Made by a program: the position numbers and the translations under genes. The notes under the pieces were generated by a model, which saw nothing but the letters and a program-made list of their open reading frames with translations, did not search any database and had not been told where the DNA came from. This document shows positions 24,210-32,642 of a stretch of DNA of 64,000 bases, piece after piece. This stretch comes from Collinsella provencensis (lineage in GTDB: Bacteria; Actinomycetota; Coriobacteriia; Coriobacteriales; Coriobacteriaceae). Position 1 is the first letter of the stretch. Each line of letters begins with the position of its first letter. The stretch lies in contig NZ_LT904908.1 of assembly GCF_900199705.1 (NCBI RefSeq), positions 674,530 to 738,529 of the forward strand, read 5' to 3'.

Positions 24210-26279
24210 TCAGTGTAGCGCAGGGCTTACGTGGATGAGCTTCAAATCGAGATGCCCGCGCAGGACGTTCACGCTCGCGATCTCGACCACCACGCGCTGA
24301 CCGAGCGAAATGACCGTCCCCGTCGATTCGCCCGTCAACGCGAGGCGCAACTCGTCATAGGCCCACCATTCATGCCCCAGCGAGCCGATACGCACCAGTC
24401 CTTCCACTCCCGTGGCATCCAAGCGGACGAAGGCGCCCATATCGGATATCCACGAGATGGTTCCCGTGTCGCGCTCGCCGATGCGCACGCCGTAGTACTG
24501 AGCCACCTTCACCTTTTGAGACGCTTTGGCGGCGGCATCAGCCGTGCGCTCGCACTCACTCGCATGGCGGCACAGCTGCGCGCACACCTCGTCAAGCGCC
24601 TGAGAACCCGTGCCCGTGAGTCGCTCGGCACGCTGCTTCATCTCACGTTTTCCCAGCTCTCGTTTAGCGAGCGCCTGTTTGAGCACGCGATGGACGAGCA
24701 GGTCGGGATATCGACGGATCGGACTGGTGAAGTGACAGTACGCACGGGCGCCGAGGGCGTAGTGTCCCTCGTTGGCGGGTTTGTACACAGCCCGTTGCTG
24801 CGCGCGCAAAAGCAGCGCGTTCACCAAGGGAGCGAAGGGCGTCGACGCGGCATTGGTAACTGCAGTGGCTATGGCCTGTGGCTCTCCAACCAAAATACCG
24901 GCTGCAAGGCCACCTTCCAGCGCTCCCAGCTCGGTAAGGGTCTTCACCGCGGCGGCAAGGCTGTCAGGCGAGGGGTCCTCGTGCACTCGATATGCCGTGG
25001 TAAGGTCGCGGTCGGCCAAGAACTCCGCCACGCACTCGTTCGCAAGCAGCATCGACTCCTCAACGAGACTGGTCGCCGCCGTGCGCTCTCGTGTAACGAG
25101 CGCCTGGGGAAATCCTTGCTCATCCAGGAGCGCATGAATCTCGGGCGTATCGAAATCAATGGCACCGCGCTTGCGACGAATCTCGCGACGCGCCACGGCG
25201 AGGGCATCGGCGGAACGCAGCGCCGCACGCAGGTCAGCGAAGCTCACACACTCATCGCACATTTCCGCACGCAGTTCCACGTCCTCGCCTGCAAGCAGGG
25301 CGTCCGCCTCGTCGTAGGACAAACGCGCCCGCGAGCGAATCACGCTGGGATACGCCTCGTAAGCGTACACGCGGCCCCGCGCATCAAGTTCCATGTCAAC
25401 GGTAAATGCCAGGCGATCCTCACACGGACGCAGGGAACAGATGTCGTTGCAAAGACATTCGGGCAGCATGGGCAACACGCGATCGGCAAGATACACCGAG
25501 GTCGAGCGCCGACGCGCCTCGAGGTCGATTGAACTGCCCCAATCAACGTAGTGCGACACATCGGCGATATGCACGCTCAGCAGCCATCCGCCCCGCTCCG
25601 TACGCTCCACCGAAATCGCGTCATCGAAGTCGCGCGCATCCACCGGGTCGATGGTGAACAGAAAACGATCGCGAATATCGCGGCGCAACGGGTCTTGAAG
25701 AGCATCCTCGATATCCGCAACCAGCGACGCCGCTTCCCTCTCCGCTACTTCGGGATATCCATCAACCAAGCCGTACCGCGCCATGATGCACTCGATACCC
25801 AGACTCGGCTCATTCGCATCTCCAATACGGCGCTCGATCGTTACCACGCCCGACTCGACACGCGTGGGATACTCCACGATGCGCGCCGCCACGATATCCC
25901 CTGGATTCACACCGAGACGCGCGGGTGAATCATCTTCAGGTAGCACGAAAAAGTCTTGGTGAATACGCGTATCGAGCGGGCGAATCGCACCCAAGGGCCC
26001 TGCCGGCTCAAACGTTCCGACGATGGCCGAGACTGCTCGCTCAATCACGTGTTCGACGACAGCGCGACGCTGACCGCCATTCCTGCGCTGCACGCTCACA
26101 TACACACGATCGCCCGGCATCGCCTCGCGCAATGAACGCGAGCTCAGGCGAAACACACCTTCCGCAGTTTCGACCTCGGCGCGCGCGTCGTAGGCGCGCA
26201 CGATACCCGTCAGCCCGGGCTGTCTTCTCGGCCTCGCCGATCCACCTCTTCTGTTACCTGAACGCCTTTTATGCGCCAT
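24210..26279 (-). CDS. rnr: Ribonuclease R (RNB-family 3'-5' exoribonuclease)
   Basis: Processive hydrolytic exoribonuclease that degrades structured RNA and works with tmRNA-SmpB. It has an Arg-rich N-terminus, a cold-shock/OB region (GDRVYVSVQRR), and the RNB catalytic domain with TIDPVDARDFDDAIS near residues 210-225, which supplies the metal-binding aspartates. HFTSPIRRYPDLLVHR lies near 555 and a C-terminal S1 domain (GTISWISDMGAFVRLD) follows. The 689-aa length is on the short side. The ATG at 26279 has AAAGGAA upstream. It is one of only three genes in the window that end in TGA. It sits in ftsX-rnr-TPR-smpB. Confidence 0.95.
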   Translation of the reverse strand: MAHKRRSGNRRGGSARPRRQPGLTGIVRAYDARAEVETAEGVFRLSSRSLREAMPGDRVYVSVQRRNGGQRRAVVEHVIERAVSAIVGTFEPAGPLGAIRPLDTRIHQDFFVLPEDDSPARLGVNPGDIVAARIVEYPTRVESGVVTIERRIGDANEPSLGIECIMARYGLVDGYPEVAEREAASLVADIEDALQDPLRRDIRDRFLFTIDPVDARDFDDAISVERTERGGWLLSVHIADVSHYVDWGSSIDLEARRRSTSVYLADRVLPMLPECLCNDICSLRPCEDRLAFTVDMELDARGRVYAYEAYPSVIRSRARLSYDEADALLAGEDVELRAEMCDECVSFADLRAALRSADALAVARREIRRKRGAIDFDTPEIHALLDEQGFPQALVTRERTAATSLVEESMLLANECVAEFLADRDLTTAYRVHEDPSPDSLAAAVKTLTELGALEGGLAAGILVGEPQAIATAVTNAASTPFAPLVNALLLRAQQRAVYKPANEGHYALGARAYCHFTSPIRRYPDLLVHRVLKQALAKRELGKREMKQRAERLTGTGSQALDEVCAQLCRHASECERTADAAAKASQKVKVAQYYGVRIGERDTGTISWISDMGAFVRLDATGVEGLVRIGSLGHEWWAYDELRLALTGESTGTVISLGQRVVVEIASVNVLRGHLDLKLIHVSPALH

Positions 26280-26428
26280 GTGTTCCTTTCAATTAACCGC
26301 AGCGATAAAGGAAGCGCCCCCGTTCTCCAACACGCGGCTTTTAACCTGTATCCCAAAGTGGAAAACAGCAAAACTGGACGTATGGAAAACGAGGGCACCC
26401 GAGCAAACAAATCGTAGTGGCGATGCGC

Positions 26429-27376
26429 CTAGACTTTGAGATACCGCCTCATGGCAATGGCCGAGCCGAACAAGCCGATGAGCACGCCGATAAGCACGAG
26501 CGAGCCATACGTGGCGAGGTAGACCTCAGTTGGCACCACGAAGCTCAGCCAGCTAACCGACGCGGAGACCTTAGGGATCACGAGGTTGCGGATGAGCTCA
26601 AGCGCACCGAGGGCAAGCAGCGATCCGAACAGGGCCTGCAGCACGCCCTCCGTAACGAACGGTCCACGGATGAATCCGTTGGAGGCGCCCACCAGACGCA
26701 TGATGGCAATCTCACGACGACGCGCGGTAATGGACAGGCGGATTGTATTGTTGATGAAGATGAACGCCACGAACGTTAGAAGCGCAACCAGCACGACGGC
26801 CGCAATGCGGATGTAGTCAGTGAGCTGGAACAGGCGAGCGACCTCTTCCTGACCATAGCGGACGTTCTCCGCCACGTCGGCATCCTTGTCCTCGACCTCG
26901 GAATTGGCGACATCGACAATCTTGCGGAAATCGGGGTCGGCCTTGATCTTGTCAGCCATTTCCTCAACCTGAGACGGGTCTTCCATCTCGACGCGATAGG
27001 AGCGAGGCAACGGGTTCTGTCCGTCGAGCGCCGACATCGTGACATCGGCGGAACTGGAAATCGACGAGCTGTACTCCTCGAGCGCCTGCTCCTTGCTCAC
27101 GAACTCAACGCCCTTGACGTTGTCCATACGCTCCAGTTTATGCAGGTAATCCTCAACATCCTCATCGGACGCCTCATCGGAGATGTACGCCTGGATGGTC
27201 ACCTGGTCCTCAACACTGCCGATAGCGGAGTTGATGAGCACAGAGCCCACAATGAACAGGCCGATGATGAACAAGGACAGGAAAATGGTAACGACAGCAC
27301 CGAAGGACGTCGTCCAGTTGCGGAAAAAGTGGCGGAAAGCCTCTTTGATGGAATAGCCGAGATTAGAAGGCGCCAT
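26429..27376 (-). CDS. ftsX: Cell division ABC transporter permease-like protein FtsX
   Basis: Membrane half of the FtsEX complex, which transmits ATP hydrolysis to periplasmic peptidoglycan hydrolases. 315 aa: cytoplasmic N-terminus with EAFRHFFRNW, TM1 near 25-45, a large extracellular loop of about 125 residues (QAYISDEASDEDVED onwards), then three TM helices (about 180-310) with the RREIAIMRLVGASNGFIRGPF motif typical of FtsX. The ATG at 27376 overlaps the end of ftsE by 14 bp, giving coupled translation. The external loop would be the docking site for a coiled-coil hydrolase; two such candidates are encoded at 10.1-12.7 kb. Confidence 0.95.
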   Translation of the reverse strand: MAPSNLGYSIKEAFRHFFRNWTTSFGAVVTIFLSLFIIGLFIVGSVLINSAIGSVEDQVTIQAYISDEASDEDVEDYLHKLERMDNVKGVEFVSKEQALEEYSSSISSSADVTMSALDGQNPLPRSYRVEMEDPSQVEEMADKIKADPDFRKIVDVANSEVEDKDADVAENVRYGQEEVARLFQLTDYIRIAAVVLVALLTFVAFIFINNTIRLSITARRREIAIMRLVGASNGFIRGPFVTEGVLQALFGSLLALGALELIRNLVIPKVSASVSWLSFVVPTEVYLATYGSLVLIGVLIGLFGSAIAMRRYLKV

Positions 27377-28577
27377 AGTTGCCGTAACCTCCCCTCTCCT
27401 GGTCGCGCACCACGCGGCCGCCCTCGAGGGCGATAACGCGACGATGCATGGAGTCGACCATCTCGCGGTCATGCGTGGCCACGATCACGGTCGTGCCGGT
27501 ACGGTTAATACGCTCAAGGAGCTTCATGATGCCCAGCGAGATCGCCGGGTCAAGGTTGCCCGTGGGCTCGTCGCAAATGAGCAGCGGCGGGCGATTCACC
27601 ATGGCACGAGCCACGGAAACACGCTGCTGCTCGCCACCGGAGAGCTGGTCGGGCAGGGAGTCCATCTGATCGGCCAGACCCACCAGGCGGAGTACCTCGG
27701 GGACCTGTGCCTTGATGACGGCGCGTGGCTTGCCGATGCACTGTAGGGCAAAGGCGACGTTCTCGTAAGCGGTACGGTTGGGTAGAAGCTTGTAGTCCTG
27801 GAACACGGCACCGATCTGACGACGCAGGAACGGGATCTTGCGGTTCTTGATGCGCATGAGATCCTGACCTGCGACCAACACGCGGCCGCTCGTGGGCTTC
27901 ACGTTGCGAAGCATGGTGTTGAGCAGCGTGGTCTTACCGGAGCCGGAATGTCCAACGAGGAAGACGAACTCGCCCGGATAGATCTCGAGGTTGATGTCAT
28001 CGAGCGCGGGCTTGTTGGGCTGCGCCGGGTAGATCTTGGTGACATGCTCCATGAGGATGACGGGCTCCATGCCGGCGGCACGAGCCTGACGCGCACGCTG
28101 GTCGGGCATGTCCTGAGCTGCGAACACCGTGGTAAAGTCCGGGCTCGCAAGCGCAGCGTCGAGGTCGGCAACCTGACGCGCCTCGTCGGCATCAGTCGAC
28201 ATGCCGGCGGGACCGGCGGACGTCATGAACATGCCGGCTCCGCCGGGAACTCCTGCTGGAGCTGCAGGGTCGGCGGGCGACGGGATGTTCGGCGTGCGCG
28301 GCACGGCCGGATCGGCGGGCGACGGAATATTGAACAGCGGATTTGCCGCAGCAGGCGACGGGGCCGCCTCGCCCTGCTGGGCGGCGGTGAGCATCGCGGA
28401 CTGCTCGACGTCGAACGTCGGGTTGTTCATGGCATCGTAAACGGATTGCGAGACAGGCTGCTCGAACAGGCGGTCCTGCATATCCGCAGCGGAAGAGACG
28501 GGCACATCATCGGTACCGATTTGCGGCACCTGTGGAATGGCTTGCTCGTCTCCGGATGTACGGAAGTGGTTACCCAC
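27363..28577 (-). CDS. ftsE: Cell division ATP-binding protein FtsE with long disordered N-terminal extension
   Basis: ATPase of the FtsEX complex. The canonical ABC domain starts near residue 170 (PVILMEHVTKIYP). Walker A GHSGSGKTT is near 208, Q-loop GAVFQDYKLLPNRT near 250, signature LSGGEQQRVSVARAM near 310, Walker B LLICDEPTGNLD and the H-loop ATHDREMV follow. About 168 extra residues precede it: Pro/Ala/Asp/Met-rich, with a repeated NIPSPADPA, no membrane helix. The GTG at 28577 has an excellent AAGGAG upstream. No good ribosome-binding site lies before the internal canonical ATG, so the extension is probably translated. Confidence 0.92.
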   Translation of the reverse strand: MGNHFRTSGDEQAIPQVPQIGTDDVPVSSAADMQDRLFEQPVSQSVYDAMNNPTFDVEQSAMLTAAQQGEAAPSPAAANPLFNIPSPADPAVPRTPNIPSPADPAAPAGVPGGAGMFMTSAGPAGMSTDADEARQVADLDAALASPDFTTVFAAQDMPDQRARQARAAGMEPVILMEHVTKIYPAQPNKPALDDINLEIYPGEFVFLVGHSGSGKTTLLNTMLRNVKPTSGRVLVAGQDLMRIKNRKIPFLRRQIGAVFQDYKLLPNRTAYENVAFALQCIGKPRAVIKAQVPEVLRLVGLADQMDSLPDQLSGGEQQRVSVARAMVNRPPLLICDEPTGNLDPAISLGIMKLLERINRTGTTVIVATHDREMVDSMHRRVIALEGGRVVRDQERGGYGNYGAF

Positions 28578-28718
28578 TAGAGCTCCTTAAGGTCGTGCGT
28601 TTTAACTGCATACGGGAGATATTGTAGCAACAACGGGGCAACATCATCAAAGTGGCACAGGAATAGCAAGCGCCATCAAGCCCCAAATCTCCTGCAAACA
28701 AGCCCAGCGCTCGCAAAA

Positions 28719-30110
28719 CTACATCGAACTTGAATCCAACAGCTCGTCATCGGGATACTCCAACAACGCCGTCACGCTAAAAACGTTCGCACTGTGCTCG
28801 ATTTTCAGGCGCCCGTGATATTTTTCGACGATACGGAGCATGTGTGTGATGCCGAGACCGTGCGACTCGGGGTCGGGCTTAACCGAAAGGTAAACGCCCT
28901 TTTCGCACTTCAAACAGCCATCAAACGAGTTTTCGACATACAGGCAGAGGAACGGCCCACGCATGCGAATATCCACGTCGATGTAGCGCCGCGGCAAATC
29001 GCCGCCCGCTGCCGACTCGAACCTATGCACCATGGCATCCGTCCCGCTGCGTGGCTGCATGCGCTCACACGCCTCAACAGCGTTATCCAGCATGTTCTCG
29101 ACCAAAATGCAGAGGTCGACGTTGTCGATCTCGAGCACCGGAGGCACCATGATGCACGAAGACACTTCGACGCCCAAACGCCGTACGGGACCGAGGCGGT
29201 CGCTCAGCAAGGCGTCGAGCAATTGGTTGTCGCACTCCATCTCCATGGCGGGGTCGCGTGCGCTGAGCAGCATGCTGCGCGCGTATTCCGCTGCCTCTTC
29301 ATTCAAGCCCGAGTCGAGCAGCGTGAGCATCGTGCGCGTACGCCCCTTGGTGTCGTGATAGATGCGACGCAACTCCCGCTGGTGCTCCTGCAGGGCGGAG
29401 TAGTACTTCTGCTGCACGGACAGCATCTGCTCAAGCGTTGCCGAATACTCCAAGCTGTGTTTGAGCAGGCCGATGCGCAGGGCGAGCATATACAGGATGA
29501 TTGCCGTGAAAAGCAGGAGCAACGCAATCGAGATGTACTGCTTGAACAGCATGTCTTGACTGTCGGGCGCAGATATCATGTAAAACTCGTTAATAATGAG
29601 GAGCACCATCAAAAGCGGCGTCAAAAACGACAGTCCCGCAATCGTCGCCGGCGCGGACACAAACCGCTTGAGCTTTTCCATGAGAAAGATGGAGCAGGTC
29701 ACCATGATCGTCAGAAACGTCTGCGACTCGAATGTCTGCGCAAGATTGGACGGAAAGCCCTCAAAGCCGTTGCCGTCAAGACCAAACACGAGCGTCGTCG
29801 CGAAAATCGTCATGGAATAGTTCACGGCAACGTACACAAACGAAATGACGAGACGCTCCTCGAGCGTGCTGTCAAAAAACCTGAACGCAATGTAGACAAT
29901 CAGGACATAGCAGATAAAAAGAACGTAGAACACCGGCATGTCGAGCAGTGCATCGACGGAGGTAATGATTAAGTACACGGCTAGAACGGCAAGGTATTCG
30001 TACATGTTCTTGTCATTCCTGCGCATAAACGCGCTGAAGGCGAAATGCACCATGAATGTTTCGGAAAGGCCGATGTACAGCAGAAGGAGGATGTCCGCAC
30101 CGGCAAACAT
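28719..30110 (-). CDS. GHKL-type sensor histidine kinase (AgrC-like)
   Basis: A 463-aa membrane sensor kinase. The N-terminal half has about six hydrophobic helices (residues 5-225) as in peptide-sensing AgrC-type kinases. A helical linker with QRELRRIYHDTKGR follows; the His near 253 is the probable phosphoacceptor. The ATP lid comes next: VENMLDNAVEAC (N-box) near 335 and HGLGITHMLRIVEKYHG (G-box) near 420. It overlaps nothing but lies 9 bp after the response regulator stop, with GGAG before its ATG. The ligand is unknown; no short signal-peptide gene was recognised next to it. Confidence 0.88.
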   Translation of the reverse strand: MFAGADILLLLYIGLSETFMVHFAFSAFMRRNDKNMYEYLAVLAVYLIITSVDALLDMPVFYVLFICYVLIVYIAFRFFDSTLEERLVISFVYVAVNYSMTIFATTLVFGLDGNGFEGFPSNLAQTFESQTFLTIMVTCSIFLMEKLKRFVSAPATIAGLSFLTPLLMVLLIINEFYMISAPDSQDMLFKQYISIALLLLFTAIILYMLALRIGLLKHSLEYSATLEQMLSVQQKYYSALQEHQRELRRIYHDTKGRTRTMLTLLDSGLNEEAAEYARSMLLSARDPAMEMECDNQLLDALLSDRLGPVRRLGVEVSSCIMVPPVLEIDNVDLCILVENMLDNAVEACERMQPRSGTDAMVHRFESAAGGDLPRRYIDVDIRMRGPFLCLYVENSFDGCLKCEKGVYLSVKPDPESHGLGITHMLRIVEKYHGRLKIEHSANVFSVTALLEYPDDELLDSSSM

Positions 30111-30119
30111 GAGAATCTC

Positions 30120-30863
30120 CTAAGAGCGCATGCGATGCGAGCTGATATGCTCACGCTCGGCTTCGTCCATCAAAGCATGGCGCAGCTGCTGTATACGGGC
30201 GCGTGAGATGTCAAGTTCATCGCCATTTACCATGACGAGCGAACGCGAGGAGAGCCTGCGCACGTGACTTAGATTGACAACGAAGCTCTTGTGAATGCGG
30301 AAGAAGCCCAAAGGTGTCAGCTGCTCATCGATGTCGCGGATGGCGCCGCGAAATTCGATGTCCTCCCGCATCGTATGCAGCGTAATCGTGTGGAGGGACG
30401 ACTCGAAGTACAGAATGTCAGCAAGGGGAACGCGCCTGATCACGGTTCCATTACTTTGAACGACGTAGCAGGTCTCGTCGCTTTTCTCCTGGCTCTTGAG
30501 GACGGCAGCCGCCTCGCGCACCAGCTCGCCTGGATCGACCGGCTTGGTCAGGTAGCGCCATGCGTTGACCTGGTATCCCGCAAGCGCGTATTGCACCGTC
30601 GAGGTCACGATGAGGATGGGCATCGACACGTCATACGTGCGAATCGCCTTCGCGGTTTCAATTCCGTTGATGGAATCCATGAGCATGTCGAGGATCAGCA
30701 GATGGTAGGACTTCTCCCCTTCCGCTATGTCGTCAATGAGCGCACGGCCCGATTGATACCACGTCTCGTCGAAGCAGATACCCAGGTGCCTGAGGCCTTG
30801 AAGAGCGGAGCTTATCTCCTGCAAGTCGTATTCGCTGTCATCGCAAATCGCAATATGAAACAT
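30120..30863 (-). CDS. LytTR-family response regulator
   Basis: A 247-aa regulator paired with the kinase downstream. Receiver domain residues: acidic pocket CDDSEYD near 7-11, phosphorylation Asp in LLILDMLMDS near 58, T/S in VTS near 85, Lys in YLTKPVDPGE near 110. The C-terminal LytTR DNA-binding domain (about 145-240) has ILYFESSLHTITLHT, FFRIHKSFVVNLSHVRRL and LDISRARIQQLR. The ATG at 30863 follows GAGGAG; a longer frame to 30935 was rejected. It probably controls the divergent permease-amidohydrolase genes or its own operon. Confidence 0.9.
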   Translation of the reverse strand: MFHIAICDDSEYDLQEISSALQGLRHLGICFDETWYQSGRALIDDIAEGEKSYHLLILDMLMDSINGIETAKAIRTYDVSMPILIVTSTVQYALAGYQVNAWRYLTKPVDPGELVREAAAVLKSQEKSDETCYVVQSNGTVIRRVPLADILYFESSLHTITLHTMREDIEFRGAIRDIDEQLTPLGFFRIHKSFVVNLSHVRRLSSRSLVMVNGDELDISRARIQQLRHALMDEAEREHISSHRMRS

Positions 30864-31181
30864 CGACACTCCTCGCGTGACAGGCGATGATCGTTCAGCG
30901 ATTACCATCATGCCACCCGCCTTGCCGTTCAACAAGTCACATAAGCAGCCGCTTTTTTATTTGCCGTTCACCCGATTAAAACCTACCGCACGCGTCTGTA
31001 ACTGTAGCGCCATATCCGATTGTGCCGTCAAACCGTCAGATTATGGCTTGGGTGAAATCGGAGTCGCCCTCCTTTGATATTTCTATAGGCAAGCAAAACC
31101 ACCGAGCGCATTGGAACGAAACCCGGGAGTTCCTCTGCACGGATTTTGCCCAGTGCCCTTGCCGAATAGAAAGGACCAACC
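30864..31181. promoter_or_regulatory. Divergent intergenic region between the LytTR regulator and the APC permease
   Basis: A 318-bp gap with no gene visible. It must hold the promoters for both directions. Within it TTGCCGTTCA occurs twice as a direct repeat (30922-30931 and 30961-30970), 39 bp apart, next to the regulator start. LytTR proteins bind paired direct repeats, though usually at closer spacing. No convincing -35/-10 pair was found for the permease gene; AAAGGA precedes its ATG. Confidence 0.4.
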
Positions 31182-32594
31182 ATGAGCGCGAAAAAATCGA
31201 CAAACCGCGGTGTCAGCCAGTTTGACATGCTCTGCAGTCTCATCACGGCAATCTTCTTCGTCGACACCATCGCGTCCGTCGCTACGATGGGGTTTGCATC
31301 CATCACGTGGAACATCATCGTCGCCCTGATCTTCTTCTTGCCGGGTTCGCTTACCGTTGCGGAGCTTGGAGCCGCCTACCCCGACAACGGCGGTTTCTAC
31401 TCCTGGATCAAACGCGCCTTTGGCAACATGTGGGGCGCGCGCATCAGCTGGATCTACTGGTCATGCAACGCGCTGTGGATGTCCTCGGTCGCTACGCTTA
31501 TCATCAATGTGTCATGCGCGATTTTCCAGATCAACCCACCCGTTTGGATTAAGACAGTCGTGAACGTGGGCATCGTGTGGCTCCTCATGTTCATGGCATC
31601 GCGTCCGGGTGAAAGCTCCCAGCTGCTCACCAACTTCAGCTGCATCGCCAAGATGATCCTCGGCGGTTGCCTCATCGCCGCTGCCATCGCGTTCTTCACA
31701 CGCGAGGGTGCCATGGCCAACGAGCTCAAGCTCAGCGCATTCAAGCCCACCTTCGGCGCCGCCATCGTGTTCATCCCCGCACTCATCTACAACTTCCTCG
31801 GATTTGAAATCTCCTGTTCAAATGCCGCCGAACTTGAAAATCCCGCACGTGACGTCCCCAAAGCAGCCATGAAAAACTGCGTGCTCGTGAGCGTTCTCTA
31901 TGTCGTCACCGTGTTTGCCATGCTGGTCATCCTGCCTTCCGACAGCATCAACATCATCACTGGCCTCGTCGACGCCTATCGCCTGGGTTTTGGCGGCACC
32001 ATCGGTGGAATCCTGGCAACCGCACTCGGACTGCTGCTCGTTATCGTGCTGTTCTGCCAAGGCATGATGTGGATTCTGGCCGTCTGCCGCGTATCCTGCG
32101 AGTCCGCCATCTCTGGCGAGCTTCCGCCGATCTTTGCCAAGCAAAACAAGCACGGTATGCCCTCCGGTAGCCTGTTCGTAACCGGATGCGTCGCCTCAGT
32201 CATGTCGATCGCATCGAGCTTCCTCACCGGCAGCGCCGAGGTCGTGTTCTGGTCCATCTTCTCGTGCACGAGCTTCTTGCTGCTCATCCCCTATGTCATC
32301 AACTTCGAGGCATATCTCAAACTCAAGCGCACCGACACGCAAACCCCGCGTCCGTACGTCTTCCCCGGTCCCGCATGGCTCGCAACCCTGTTCGTCCGCG
32401 CCGGTGAGTTCGTCTGCCTAGCCACCATGTTCCTGTTCATCTGGGTCCCCGGCACACCCTTTGACGTGCAAACCGCCACGTTCGTCAGCGCGGGCATCCT
32501 GATCACGCTCGCACTGGGCGAGGTCATCGTTCGCCGCCAGCTCGCTCGCAAGCGCCCGGCAGCGGAAGCCATAGAAGCCCCCGAAGAGATCTAA
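31182..32594 (+). CDS. APC-superfamily amino acid permease
   Basis: A 470-aa polytopic inner-membrane transporter with about 12 hydrophobic helices. APC hallmarks: a first helix with FFVDTIASVATMG (the unwound TM1 region), ELGAAYPDNGGFYSWIKRAFG near 60-80, and PALIYNFLGFEISCSNAAELENPARDVPKA near 205-235. It resembles the glutamate/GABA-type APC antiporter group more than the lysine permeases, but the substrate is uncertain. AAAGGA precedes the ATG at 31182. The amidohydrolase gene follows after 48 bp on the same strand, suggesting uptake of an N-acylated or amide compound that is then hydrolysed. Confidence 0.88.
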   Translation: MSAKKSTNRGVSQFDMLCSLITAIFFVDTIASVATMGFASITWNIIVALIFFLPGSLTVAELGAAYPDNGGFYSWIKRAFGNMWGARISWIYWSCNALWMSSVATLIINVSCAIFQINPPVWIKTVVNVGIVWLLMFMASRPGESSQLLTNFSCIAKMILGGCLIAAAIAFFTREGAMANELKLSAFKPTFGAAIVFIPALIYNFLGFEISCSNAAELENPARDVPKAAMKNCVLVSVLYVVTVFAMLVILPSDSINIITGLVDAYRLGFGGTIGGILATALGLLLVIVLFCQGMMWILAVCRVSCESAISGELPPIFAKQNKHGMPSGSLFVTGCVASVMSIASSFLTGSAEVVFWSIFSCTSFLLLIPYVINFEAYLKLKRTDTQTPRPYVFPGPAWLATLFVRAGEFVCLATMFLFIWVPGTPFDVQTATFVSAGILITLALGEVIVRRQLARKRPAAEAIEAPEEI

Positions 32595-32642
32595 CCCCTC
32601 CGTCGTCTTGAAGAGCAACATTGTCAAGAGAAAGGACTCATC

